A stretch of 17,235 nt of DNA from Deltaproteobacteria bacterium (lineage in GTDB: Bacteria; Desulfobacterota; DSM-4660; Desulfatiglandales; HGW-15): NCBI GenBank assembly GCA_016926135.1, contig JAFGPH010000396.1:1-17235 (forward strand). The letters run 5' to 3'. The notes under the pieces were generated by a model. It was not told where the DNA came from. It worked only from the letters and a program-made list of their open reading frames with translations, and did no database searches. Positions 1 through 6,761 of this stretch are shown in pieces; position 1 is the stretch's first letter, and every line of letters begins with the position of its first letter. The position numbers and the translations under genes are program-made.

Positions 1-234
1 ATCATAGAGGCCGGCGTAGCCAGTCTGGTTCAGGAAACCGTGGAAAAATCCGTGATTCAGAACATGGCCGGGGTCACGGAGAAGCTGGGCGCTCTGGAGG
101 CCGAGATGACCAGGGTGGTGGAGGAGACTGTCGAGAGGGTAGCCCGCGAGACCATGCCCGCAGTGGCGGAGAAGGTGATCACCGAGGCCATCGAGGCCCT
201 CAAGAGGAGCCTGATGGACGGCCCTGGTGAGTAG
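1..234 (+). CDS. C-terminal part of an unidentified helical protein (5' end outside window)
   Basis: The frame is open from base 1 to a TAG at 232-234, giving 77 residues. It has no natural start in the window, although an in-frame GTG lies at 40, so it is best read as the tail of a longer gene. The visible part is almost entirely predicted helix. It contains two similar segments built on E-T-V-E (ETVEKSV and ETVERVARETMPAVAEKV) followed by an acidic/basic helix ending in EALKRSL. Amphipathic helical tails of this kind occur at the C-terminus of some bacterial polar or response-regulator-associated proteins, but no catalytic motif is visible and I do not recognise the family. It is followed by a clear terminator at 281-310, so it probably ends its own transcription unit. 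Confidence 0.6.
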   Translation: MIEAGVASLVQETVEKSVIQNMAGVTEKLGALEAEMTRVVEETVERVARETMPAVAEKVITEAIEALKRSLMDGPGE

Positions 235-280
235 GGCAGGTCAAAAAAATCTTCAAAAATCGAGGAAAGTGTGATTACAT

Positions 281-310
281 AAGGGGTTGCCCGCAGGGGA
301 ACCCCTTTTT
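281..310 (+). terminator. Intrinsic terminator between the upstream gene and valS
   Basis: AAGGGGTT at 281-288 pairs perfectly with AACCCCTT at 300-307 around an 11-nt loop, and a T-run covers 306-310. This is a normal Rho-independent terminator 46 nt after the preceding stop codon. Only 25 nt separate the T-run from the valS start, which leaves no room for a complete promoter between them. Confidence 0.75.
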
Positions 311-335
311 ATTACCGTCGAGTGGAGTCGTTGCA

Positions 336-2987
336 ATGCAAAAAGAGATACTGCCCAAGGGATATGAGCCCAAAGAGACCGAGGAGAGATGGTACAGGTA
401 CTGGGAAGAGAACGGTCTGTTCCGGGCCGAGGCCCGGTCCGAGAAAGAACCCTTCTGCATCGTGATCCCACCCCCCAATGTGACGGGTTCCCTTCACATG
501 GGGCACGCCCTTAACAACACGCTCCAGGATATTCTCTGCCGGTACAAGAGGATGAAGGGGTATAACGTTCTGTGGCAGCCCGGCACCGACCATGCAGGCA
601 TCGCCACCCAGAACGTGGTGGAGAGGGATCTTGCCTCCAGGGGGACCAATCGCCACGAGGTGGGCCGGGAGCAGTTCATCCGGATGGTCTGGGAGTGGAG
701 GGAGAAGTACGGCGGCATGATCATCAACCAGTTGAAGAGGCTGGGAAGTTCCTGTGACTGGAGCCGGGAGAGATTTACCATGGACGAGGGTCTTTCCCGC
801 GCGGTGAGACACGTGTTCGTGGAACTCTACGAGCAGGGGTTCATATACAGGGGGGATTACATCATCAACTGGTGCCCTCGGTGTCACACGGCCCTGGCCG
901 ACCTGGAGGTGGAGCACGAGGACATGGACAGTTCCCTCTATTACATCCACTACCCTTTCGTGGGTCGCGAGGGGCACGTGACGGTGGCGACCACCCGGCC
1001 CGAGACGCTTCTCGGGGATACGGCCGTGGCCGTGAACCCGGAGGATGAACGCTACGCTCACCTCTCCGGGGCCTATGTTCTCCTCCCCGTGCTGAACCGG
1101 GAGATCCCCGTGATCTTCGACCGATATGTGGCCAGGGAATTCGGGACCGGGGCACTGAAGATCACCCCCGCCCACGATCCCAATGACTTTGAGATCGGCA
1201 ATACCCACGGGCTCGATCGCATCAAGGTGATCGACGACGACGGCAGGATGAACGACCTGGCCGGTCCCTATAAGGGGATGGACCGTTTCGAGTGCAGGGA
1301 GAGAATCCTGGAGGACATCGGAGCCTCCGGCCTCCTGGAAAAGATCGAGCCCTACCGGAACGCCATCGGACACTGCTACCGGTGCAAGACCGTGATCGAG
1401 CCCCTTCTCTCCAAGCAGTGGTTCGTGAAGACGGGGCCCCTCGCTGAGAAGGCCGTCCGGGCCGTGAGGGAGGGAAAGACCCGGATCCTTCCCCCGAACT
1501 GGGAAGGCGTCTACTACGAATGGATGAACAACATCAGGGACTGGTGCGTGTCAAGACAGATCTGGTGGGGCCACCGCATCCCTGCCTGGTACTGCCAGGG
1601 ATGCGGTGAGGTGATCGTGGCCAAGGACGACCCCGGCGCATGCCCCTCCTGTCAAGGCCGGGAATTGAGGCAGGAAGAAGACGTGCTGGACACCTGGTTC
1701 AGCTCCGCCCTGTGGCCCTTTTCCACACTGGGCTGGCCGGATCACACTGATGAACTGAAGACCTTCTATCCCACCACGAGCATGGTCACCGGTTTCGACA
1801 TCCTGTTCTTCTGGGTGGCCAGGATGATGATGATGGGGATCCATTTCATGGGAGAGATCCCCTTCCGTGACGTCTACATCCATGCGCTGGTGAGGGACGC
1901 GGAAGGCAAGAAGATGAGCAAGTCCAAGGGCAACGTGATCGATCCCCTGGAGGTGATCGATCAGTTCGGCACCGATGCGTTCCGTTTCACCCTGGCGGCC
2001 CTGGCCGCCCAGGGGAGGGATATCAAGCTCTCCGAAGACAGGATCCTGGGTTACCGGCATTTCGTGAACAAACTCTGGAACTCGGCCCGGCTCGTGTTCA
2101 TGAACCTGGAGGGGGGGTATCCCGTCCGGCCGGAAGAGCCGAGCTTTACCCTTCCGGACCTCTGGGTGCTGACCCGGCTGGGGGAGGTGAGCCGGGAGGT
2201 GGGAAAGGCTTTGGATGAGTACCGCTTCAACGACGGGGCGAGCCTGTGCTACCAGTTCGTGTGGCACGAGTTCTGCGACTGGTACCTGGAAATGGCCAAG
2301 CAGGGTCTCTACAGCCAGGAGAGAAGGTTGAAGGAGACCACCCTTTACGTGCTTCAGAAGGCCCTGAATGCCGTGGTAAGGCTTCTGCATCCGTTCATGC
2401 CCTTTGTGACCGAGGAGATCTGGCAGAAGATCCCGGGGGCGGAGGGGAGCGTCATGAAGGCACCTTTCCCGGACCCTTCGGAGTTCATCGCCGATGGGAA
2501 GGCTCTGAAGGAGATGTCTCTGATCATGGGGATCATCAACGGCGTTCGGAATATCCGGGGGGAGATGAACATCGCGCCTTCCAGGAAGGTGAATATCGTG
2601 ATCGAGGCGCCCGATACGGCCGAGGCCGCGTGCATCCGTGAGAACATGGTTTACATCCGGAACCTGGCCGGGGTGGATGGGAGCGCCGTGGAGCCCCGGG
2701 TGCCCAAGCCGGAGGCTTCAGCCACAGCGGTTTTCGATCAGAAGCAGGTCCACGTGCTGCTGAAGGGACTGCTGGACTTCGATGAAGAGCAGAAAAGGTT
2801 GAGAAAGGAAATCAGGAAGGTCGAGAAGGATCTGGAGGGCGCAAGCGGAAAGCTCTCCAACAAGCAGTTCCTGGAGAAGGCGCCTGTCGAGATCGTGGAG
2901 GAGGTGAAGGGCAAGGTGGAAGCCATGTCCCTCAAGCTGAAAAAGCTGAACCAGAACCTGAGCTTTTTTGAGTCCATCCATGATTGA
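336..2987 (+). CDS. valS: Valyl-tRNA synthetase
   Basis: This cytoplasmic class I aminoacyl-tRNA synthetase charges tRNA-Val with valine and edits misactivated threonine. Its 883 residues are close to the length of Bacillus-type ValRS. The signature HMGH (the HIGH motif) is at residues 54-57 in the context PPPNVTGSLHMGHALN. The editing (CP1) domain carries TTRPETLLGD at 219-228. Cys pairs (NWCPRC, HCYRCK, YCQGCG and CPSC) suggest zinc-knuckle regions. KMSKS is at 526-530. The C-terminus from about residue 810 is the charged coiled-coil arm (FDEEQKRLRKEI...) typical of ValRS. The ATG at 336 has GTGGAG at 322-327, and the N-terminus LPKGYEPKETEERWY aligns with the family start. nadC overlaps its last 8 bases, so the two are probably co-translated. 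Confidence 0.98.
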   Translation: MQKEILPKGYEPKETEERWYRYWEENGLFRAEARSEKEPFCIVIPPPNVTGSLHMGHALNNTLQDILCRYKRMKGYNVLWQPGTDHAGIATQNVVERDLASRGTNRHEVGREQFIRMVWEWREKYGGMIINQLKRLGSSCDWSRERFTMDEGLSRAVRHVFVELYEQGFIYRGDYIINWCPRCHTALADLEVEHEDMDSSLYYIHYPFVGREGHVTVATTRPETLLGDTAVAVNPEDERYAHLSGAYVLLPVLNREIPVIFDRYVAREFGTGALKITPAHDPNDFEIGNTHGLDRIKVIDDDGRMNDLAGPYKGMDRFECRERILEDIGASGLLEKIEPYRNAIGHCYRCKTVIEPLLSKQWFVKTGPLAEKAVRAVREGKTRILPPNWEGVYYEWMNNIRDWCVSRQIWWGHRIPAWYCQGCGEVIVAKDDPGACPSCQGRELRQEEDVLDTWFSSALWPFSTLGWPDHTDELKTFYPTTSMVTGFDILFFWVARMMMMGIHFMGEIPFRDVYIHALVRDAEGKKMSKSKGNVIDPLEVIDQFGTDAFRFTLAALAAQGRDIKLSEDRILGYRHFVNKLWNSARLVFMNLEGGYPVRPEEPSFTLPDLWVLTRLGEVSREVGKALDEYRFNDGASLCYQFVWHEFCDWYLEMAKQGLYSQERRLKETTLYVLQKALNAVVRLLHPFMPFVTEEIWQKIPGAEGSVMKAPFPDPSEFIADGKALKEMSLIMGIINGVRNIRGEMNIAPSRKVNIVIEAPDTAEAACIRENMVYIRNLAGVDGSAVEPRVPKPEASATAVFDQKQVHVLLKGLLDFDEEQKRLRKEIRKVEKDLEGASGKLSNKQFLEKAPVEIVEEVKGKVEAMSLKLKKLNQNLSFFESIHD

Positions 2988-3822
2988 AAGCCCTGTTCTG
3001 CTGGACCGCGTCATCCGAAGCGCCCTGGAGGAAGACCTGGGCACCGGGGATCTGACCACGGATCTGATTGTGGACCCCGGCCTGAAGGGTACCGCCACCC
3101 TGCTGGCGCGTGAGGAACTGGTGCTTGCAGGCATGCATGTTTTCGGCAGGGTGTTTCAGATCCTCTCCGACCAAGTGTCCTTCGAACATACATACAGGGA
3201 CGGCGAGGTAGTGCCGGCCGGCCGGAAAATCTGCCGGATCTGCGGGGCTGTGTCAATCATCCTGAAGGGAGAGCGCACGGCCCTCAACTTTCTCCAGCGC
3301 ATGAGCGGCATAGCCACCATGACCCGGGGGTTTGTGGAGAAATGCGGCGGCCGGGAGGTGCGGGTCGTGGATACCCGAAAGACCGCCCCGGGCCTCCGGA
3401 TGCTCGACAAATATGCGGTCCGGACGGGGGGAGGTTTCAATCACCGCTTCGGGCTCTACGACGGGATCCTGATCAAGGACAATCATATCGCCGCCGCAGG
3501 TTCGATCACCAGGGCCGTGAATTTGGCGAAACAGGGCTGTCCGCATACCCTGAAGGTGGAGGTGGAGGTGGAGGATTTCGAAGGGCTCAGGGAGGCGATC
3601 GAGGCAGGGGCGGATGTGGTTCTGCTGGACAACATGCCTCCTGAGCTGATGCGAAAGGCGGTAGAACTGGCCAGGGGCAGGGTGCTGCTGGAGGCCTCTG
3701 GAGGGATCGGCGCGGAGAACATCGAATCGGTGGCGGAGACGGGGGTGCATCTCATCTCCGTCGGGGCACTCACCCATTCCGCCCGGGGCGTGGACATGAG
3801 CCTGGAACTGGAGAGATCATGA
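2980..3822 (+). CDS. nadC: Nicotinate-nucleotide diphosphorylase (quinolinate phosphoribosyltransferase)
   Basis: NadC decarboxylates quinolinate and transfers a phosphoribosyl group from PRPP, giving nicotinate mononucleotide in de novo NAD synthesis. The 280-residue length is normal. Family blocks occur in order: EEDLGTGDLTT (17-27), GERTALNFLQRMSGIAT (97-113), DTRKTAPGLR (131-140, substrate-binding Arg and Lys), HRFGLYDGILIKDNHI (155-170), KVEVEVEDFE (192-201) and ASGGIG (239-244, phosphate-binding side of the barrel). I chose the ATG at 2980 over an in-frame TTG at 2968 because it gives the usual NadC N-terminus. The gene starts 8 bp inside valS and has no strong Shine-Dalgarno, which suggests translational coupling. 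nadA and nadB are not in the window. The next gene overlaps its stop by 4 bp. Confidence 0.96.
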   Translation: MIESPVLLDRVIRSALEEDLGTGDLTTDLIVDPGLKGTATLLAREELVLAGMHVFGRVFQILSDQVSFEHTYRDGEVVPAGRKICRICGAVSIILKGERTALNFLQRMSGIATMTRGFVEKCGGREVRVVDTRKTAPGLRMLDKYAVRTGGGFNHRFGLYDGILIKDNHIAAAGSITRAVNLAKQGCPHTLKVEVEVEDFEGLREAIEAGADVVLLDNMPPELMRKAVELARGRVLLEASGGIGAENIESVAETGVHLISVGALTHSARGVDMSLELERS

Positions 3823-4580
3823 CCGACTACGCCATTGAAATCGAAAACCTCTGGTTTTCCTACGAAGGGAGCGAGGTGCTGACGGACGTGAATTTTGCCC
3901 TCAGAAGGGGCGAGTTTCTGGGGATCATCGGCCCCAACGGCGGGGGCAAGACAACCCTCCTGAAACTCATGCTCGGGATCATCAAACCGGACCGGGGGAG
4001 GGTCCTCATCCTGGGGGAGGAGCCGAACGCGGCGAGCCACAGAATAGGATACGTGCCGCAGAACACGGACTTCTCCCCCCACTTCCCGATCTCGGTGCTG
4101 GATGTTGCGCTCATGGGACGCCTCGCCAGGTCGCGCATCGGGAAGAGATACACCGAGGAAGACAGGGAAAAGGTCCGGACGGCCCTGGAGAAAATGGGTA
4201 TGTGGGTAAACCGCTACAGACCCATCGGACATCTTTCCGGGGGCCAGCGGCAGAGGGTCTTCATCGCAAGGGCCCTGGCCACCGACCCGGAGATCCTCTT
4301 CCTGGATGAGCCCACGGCCAGCGTGGACAAGGAGTTTCAGGGGGATCTCTATGGCTTTCTCAAGGAATTAAACAAGGAGGCCACCATCGTGGTCATCACC
4401 CATGACATCGGCGTTGTATCCAGCCACATGAAATCCATTGCCTGCGTGAACAAGCACTTCGTTTTCCACGAAGGCGGCAAGATCACCCAGGAGATGCTGG
4501 ACATGGCCTACCAGTGCCCGGTGGACCTGATCGCCCATGGCCTCCCACACAGGGTTCTTCCGCGCCACCACGAGGATTGA
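3819..4580 (+). CDS. ZnuC-like metal ABC transporter ATP-binding protein
   Basis: This is the cytoplasmic ATPase of an ABC importer of the zinc/manganese (MZT) type. All nucleotide-binding motifs are present in its 253 residues: Walker A GPNGGGKTT (38-46), Q-loop near VPQNTD (79-84), signature LSGGQRQR (139-146), Walker B ILFLDEPT (159-166) and the switch histidine in VITHD (His195). The C-terminus contains CPVDLIAHGLPHRVL and ends RHHED. That type of tail is common in ZnuC-family ATPases and may bind metal, although this is inference. The ATG overlaps the nadC stop (ATGA, 3819-3822), and GGAG a few bases upstream can serve as its ribosome site. The adjacent permease is its obvious membrane partner. 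The substrate could be Zn, Mn or Fe. Zinc is the best guess from family resemblance. Confidence 0.92.
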   Translation: MTDYAIEIENLWFSYEGSEVLTDVNFALRRGEFLGIIGPNGGGKTTLLKLMLGIIKPDRGRVLILGEEPNAASHRIGYVPQNTDFSPHFPISVLDVALMGRLARSRIGKRYTEEDREKVRTALEKMGMWVNRYRPIGHLSGGQRQRVFIARALATDPEILFLDEPTASVDKEFQGDLYGFLKELNKEATIVVITHDIGVVSSHMKSIACVNKHFVFHEGGKITQEMLDMAYQCPVDLIAHGLPHRVLPRHHED

Positions 4581-4581
4581 G

Positions 4582-5412
4582 ATGTGGGATGCCCTTCAAT
4601 TCGAGTTCATGAGGAACGCCATCTTTGCCGGGCTGCTCGTAAGCGTCGCCTGCGGGGTGCTGGGTACCCTGGTGGTGGTGAACCGGATCGTCTTCATCTC
4701 AGGAGGGATCGCACACGCGGCTTACGGCGGCATCGGCCTGGCCTTTTATCTGGGTCTTTCCCCAGCCCTGGGTGCCACGCTCTTCTCCGTGGTCATCTCG
4801 ATGATCATGGGGGCGGCCAGCCTGAAGGGAAAGCAGAGGGCGGATACGATTATCGGCGTCATGTGGGCCTTGGGCATGGCCCTTGGAATCATCCTGATTG
4901 ATCTCACGCCGGGGTATGGCGTGGATCTGATGAGCTATCTCTTCGGCAGCATCCTCAGCGTTCCCCGATCCGACATCTGGTACATGCTGATCCTCGATGT
5001 GGCCGTCCTGGTCGTGGTGGTGGTCTTCTACAAGGAGTTCATCGCCATGTCCTATGACGAGGAGTTCTCTTTCGTCGTAGGCATCCCCGTCAGGATCCTC
5101 TACTTCCTTCTCCTCCTGATGATCTCTCTGGCCGTGGTCATGATCATCCGGGTGGTGGGGTTGATCCTGGTCATTGCCCTCCTCACCATTCCCCCTTACA
5201 TTGCCGAAAAGTACACCGCCTCCCTGTGCAGCATGATGGTCTTTTCGTCATTCCTGGGGATATTCTTCACCATCGTGGGCCTGTGGTTGTCCTACCTGTA
5301 TAACCTCACTTCCGGGGCAACGATCATCATGGTGGCAGGCCTCGCCTTCTTCCTTTCCCTTGCTGCTGAGGCCGTCAAAAATCGCAAAAAGGCCGTGGGT
5401 GGCGGTTCGTAG
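4582..5412 (+). CDS. ZnuB-like metal ABC transporter permease
   Basis: This inner-membrane permease belongs to the ABC-3 family (ZnuB/MntB/TroC type) and partners the ATPase that ends 2 bases before it. From ATG 4582 it has 276 residues and roughly eight or nine hydrophobic spans. Recognisable family segments include the N-terminal MWDALQFEFMRNAIFAGLL, GTLVVVNRIVFISGGIAHAAYGGIG, and the late VVGLILVIALLTIPP. An in-frame ATG at 4537 would add 15 residues that overlap the ATPase gene and do not look like the family N-terminus. The 4582 start has GAGG at 4572-4575 at good spacing. No periplasmic metal-binding protein gene follows, so the third transporter component must be encoded elsewhere. A TGGAGTNN octamer repeat starts five bases after the stop. 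Confidence 0.93.
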   Translation: MWDALQFEFMRNAIFAGLLVSVACGVLGTLVVVNRIVFISGGIAHAAYGGIGLAFYLGLSPALGATLFSVVISMIMGAASLKGKQRADTIIGVMWALGMALGIILIDLTPGYGVDLMSYLFGSILSVPRSDIWYMLILDVAVLVVVVVFYKEFIAMSYDEEFSFVVGIPVRILYFLLLLMISLAVVMIIRVVGLILVIALLTIPPYIAEKYTASLCSMMVFSSFLGIFFTIVGLWLSYLYNLTSGATIIMVAGLAFFLSLAAEAVKNRKKAVGGGS

Positions 5413-5417
5413 AAGAA

Positions 5418-5449
5418 TGGAGTGGTGGAGTAATGGAGTGTTGGAGTAA
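5418..5449 (+). repeat. Tandem octamer repeat (TGGAGTNN)x4
   Basis: TGGAGT recurs at exactly 8-base intervals (5418, 5426, 5434, 5442), and a degraded fifth copy (TGGGTG) starts at 5450. The two variable bases are GG, AA, GT and AA. The array starts five bases after the permease stop codon. I recognise this type of sequence as one that turns up between genes in deltaproteobacterial and related genomes, but I could not verify that here. Confidence 0.75.
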
Positions 5450-5580
5450 TGGGTGAACAAGGCAAGAAGCCTGTCGTGCCGATGAGCAGCACCTGTCCGG
5501 GGCTGAACTGGACGGCGAAATCCTTTGATTTTTTGATGGGCACCGGGTAATAATCACCACATCGATGTAAGAAGATGGTT
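5450..5580. other. Intergenic spacer with no supportable gene
   Basis: The stretch from the permease stop (5412) to the methyltransferase start (5805) has no clear protein gene apart from the small basic ORF at 5611-5715. Between the two octamer repeats I see no tRNA, no strong hairpin and no convincing promoter. A 33-codon frame from ATG 5449 to TAA 5550 starts inside the TGGAGTNN repeat with badly placed ribosome-site bases, so I do not call it. A CATCGATG palindrome at about 5559-5568 is too short to interpret. Confidence 0.5.
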
Positions 5581-5583
5581 CAC

Positions 5584-5599
5584 CACGGAGACACGGAGG
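5584..5599 (+). repeat. CACGGAGN octamer repeat (two copies)
   Basis: CACGGAGA (5584-5591) is followed directly by CACGGAGG (5592-5599), again with an 8-base period, and it is preceded by CAC. It grades into an AG-rich run. It shares the GGAG core and the octamer period with the array at 5418 but is a different unit. It also supplies the Shine-Dalgarno-like GGAGG for the small ORF at 5611. Confidence 0.55.
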
Positions 5600-5610
5600 A
5601 GACAGAGAGA

Positions 5611-5715
5611 ATGGGAAGACACAAGAAGAGCGAACGGAAGCGTGAAATAGACCGAAGGCGTAAGAGGAAAAAAGAGAGACTGAAACAGAAGGGGAAAGAA
5701 CAGGCAGGTCAATAG
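5611..5715 (+). CDS. Possible 34-residue strongly basic small protein
   Basis: An ATG at 5611 opens a 34-codon frame ending in TAG at 5713-5715. It begins MGRHKKSERKREIDRRR. By hand count 17 of its 34 residues are Lys or Arg and 5 are acidic, which would suit a nucleic-acid-binding or ribosome-associated peptide. GGAGGA lies at 5595-5600, which is 10 nt upstream and slightly far for a ribosome site. The caution is composition: the whole stretch is AG-rich, and purine-rich DNA encodes Lys, Arg and Glu by chance. The regular helical-charge pattern and a similarly basic ORF on the other side of the methyltransferase gene favour a real gene, but not strongly. Function unknown. Confidence 0.38.
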   Translation: MGRHKKSERKREIDRRRKRKKERLKQKGKEQAGQ

Positions 5716-5804
5716 ATTTCTCTCCCTTGCTTGAGAGACTGCGCTGTCCATCCCTCCTCAAACCGCGCCGGCTCGGACGGAATTCGATTGAGAAGAGAAC
5801 TACC

Positions 5805-6704
5805 GTGAAGGCAAAGGTCATCACCAGCGGTGACAACCGGCTTTTCAAAATGTTCCAAGGCCTCTTGAGGGCACAGGGGATACGGAAGAACGGTCTCGCC
5901 CTGCTCTCGGGTGCAAGACAGGTTAGGGAGGTTCTGAGGGACTTTCCGGAACGCTGCGCGGGGTTGATCCTCAGGAAGGAACAGGATGTTTTTGATCGGG
6001 GTTTGCCTGAGACGGTTCACAGGTACCACCTTCCCCCCGCGCTTTTCAGGAAACTGGATGCCTACGGCACGGACCAGCCCATTCTGGTGGTGAGGGTTGA
6101 GCCTTTTCCCCTCTGGTATCCGGATCGGTGGCCGACGGGATGCACCCTCCTTGTTCCTTTTCAGGACCCGACCAATGTGGGTGCCGTGATCCGAACGGCC
6201 GCTGCGTTCGGTGTCGCACGGGTGGTCATGCTGAAAGAGGCTGCCCATCCTTTTCATCACAAATCCAGCAGGGTGGCGGGCAGCGCCCTCTTCAGGCTAC
6301 CCCTGTTCGAGGGGCCGTCCATCCGAAGGCTACGGCCGATCAAGGTGCCCCTCATTGCCCTTTCCCCGGACGGAGACGATGTGGGCCGATTTGCATTCCC
6401 GGACACATTCGGGCTGATCCCGGGTCTGGAGGGGCCGGGAATACCGGCCGGTCTCAGGAAAGGGGTTACCCTGTCTGTACCCATGCAAGCGGGTGTGGAG
6501 TCCCTGAATGCCGCCTTGGCCACGGGGATCGTCCTCTACCTCTGGCGAAGCAGGCTCGCAGAGGCGCAGAAAACCGCGAATCCACGGCCTGATCGAGGCA
6601 CCGTGTCTCAAAACAACCGCCTTGGAGGGAGGCCTGATCATCCCTTGACAAAGGGGAGTGCAGGGAGTAAAAAACGTAGGATACGAGTGACAGGCTACAA
6701 GTGA
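5805..6704 (+). CDS. SpoU/TrmH-family RNA methyltransferase
   Basis: This is a probable S-adenosylmethionine-dependent RNA 2'-O-ribose methyltransferase with the trefoil-knot (SPOUT) fold. The three SpoU motifs are present. Motif 1 is LVPFQDPTNVGAVIRTAAAFG at about 115-136, with the catalytic-type Arg at 130. Motif 2 is LIPGLEGPGIP (204-214). Motif 3 is VPMQAGVESLNAALATGI (225-242). The N-terminus KVITSGDNRLFKMFQGLL resembles the substrate-binding domain of TrmH-like enzymes. I chose GTG 5805, which has GAGAAGAG 7 nt upstream, over TTG 5727, whose extra 26 residues do not look like the family. Beyond the fold there is a 40-45-residue basic tail whose last codons run into the AAGTGAC repeat, so the natural C-terminus may have been extended. 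The target RNA cannot be deduced. Confidence 0.85.
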   Translation: MKAKVITSGDNRLFKMFQGLLRAQGIRKNGLALLSGARQVREVLRDFPERCAGLILRKEQDVFDRGLPETVHRYHLPPALFRKLDAYGTDQPILVVRVEPFPLWYPDRWPTGCTLLVPFQDPTNVGAVIRTAAAFGVARVVMLKEAAHPFHHKSSRVAGSALFRLPLFEGPSIRRLRPIKVPLIALSPDGDDVGRFAFPDTFGLIPGLEGPGIPAGLRKGVTLSVPMQAGVESLNAALATGIVLYLWRSRLAEAQKTANPRPDRGTVSQNNRLGGRPDHPLTKGSAGSKKRRIRVTGYK

Positions 6705-6708
6705 CGGG
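6680..6708 (+). repeat. AAGTGAC-type direct repeat spanning the methyltransferase stop codon
   Basis: GATACGAGTGACAGG (6680-6694) and GCTACAAGTGACGGG (6694-6708) form two copies with a 14-base period, twice the 7-base AAGTGAC unit. The TGA stop of the methyltransferase (6702-6704) is part of the second copy. Related units occur on the - strand at 8355-8370. Confidence 0.6.
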
Positions 6709-6744
6709 TACGCCCGAATGATGGCGTGGTACTCGTCATTTTTT
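6703..6744 (+). terminator. Hairpin plus T-run after the methyltransferase gene
   Basis: GACGGGTAC (6703-6711) pairs with GTACTCGTC (6729-6737) over nine base pairs, one of them G-U. A short inner GCC/GGC pairing extends the stem, and six T residues follow at 6739-6744. The stem begins inside the stop codon. This has the form of an intrinsic terminator. It ends only 3 bases before the Shine-Dalgarno of the small ORF at 6762. Confidence 0.6.
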
Positions 6745-6761
6745 CATGGGAGGAAATCGTC

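Noticed and set aside
312..1373. A long - strand open frame (353 codons) opposite valS, and similar antisense frames elsewhere in the left half
   Set aside because: They lie opposite unmistakable valS coding sequence, encode Pro/Gly/His-rich sequence with no family features, and are expected shadows in high-GC DNA.
3555..3574. GGTGGA tandem repeat in nadC
   Set aside because: It encodes KVEVEVED, which corresponds to a conserved NadC strand, so protein function explains the repetition.
5449..5550. A 33-codon + strand frame after the octamer array
   Set aside because: The start codon lies inside the repeat with badly spaced ribosome-site bases, and the sequence shows no coding signature.
5375..5848. 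A - strand 157-codon frame across the repeat-bearing spacer
   Set aside because: Its translation is dominated by repeat-derived Ser/Thr/Pro/Leu sequence and it overlaps permease and methyltransferase ends. It is probably a product of the octamer repeats.
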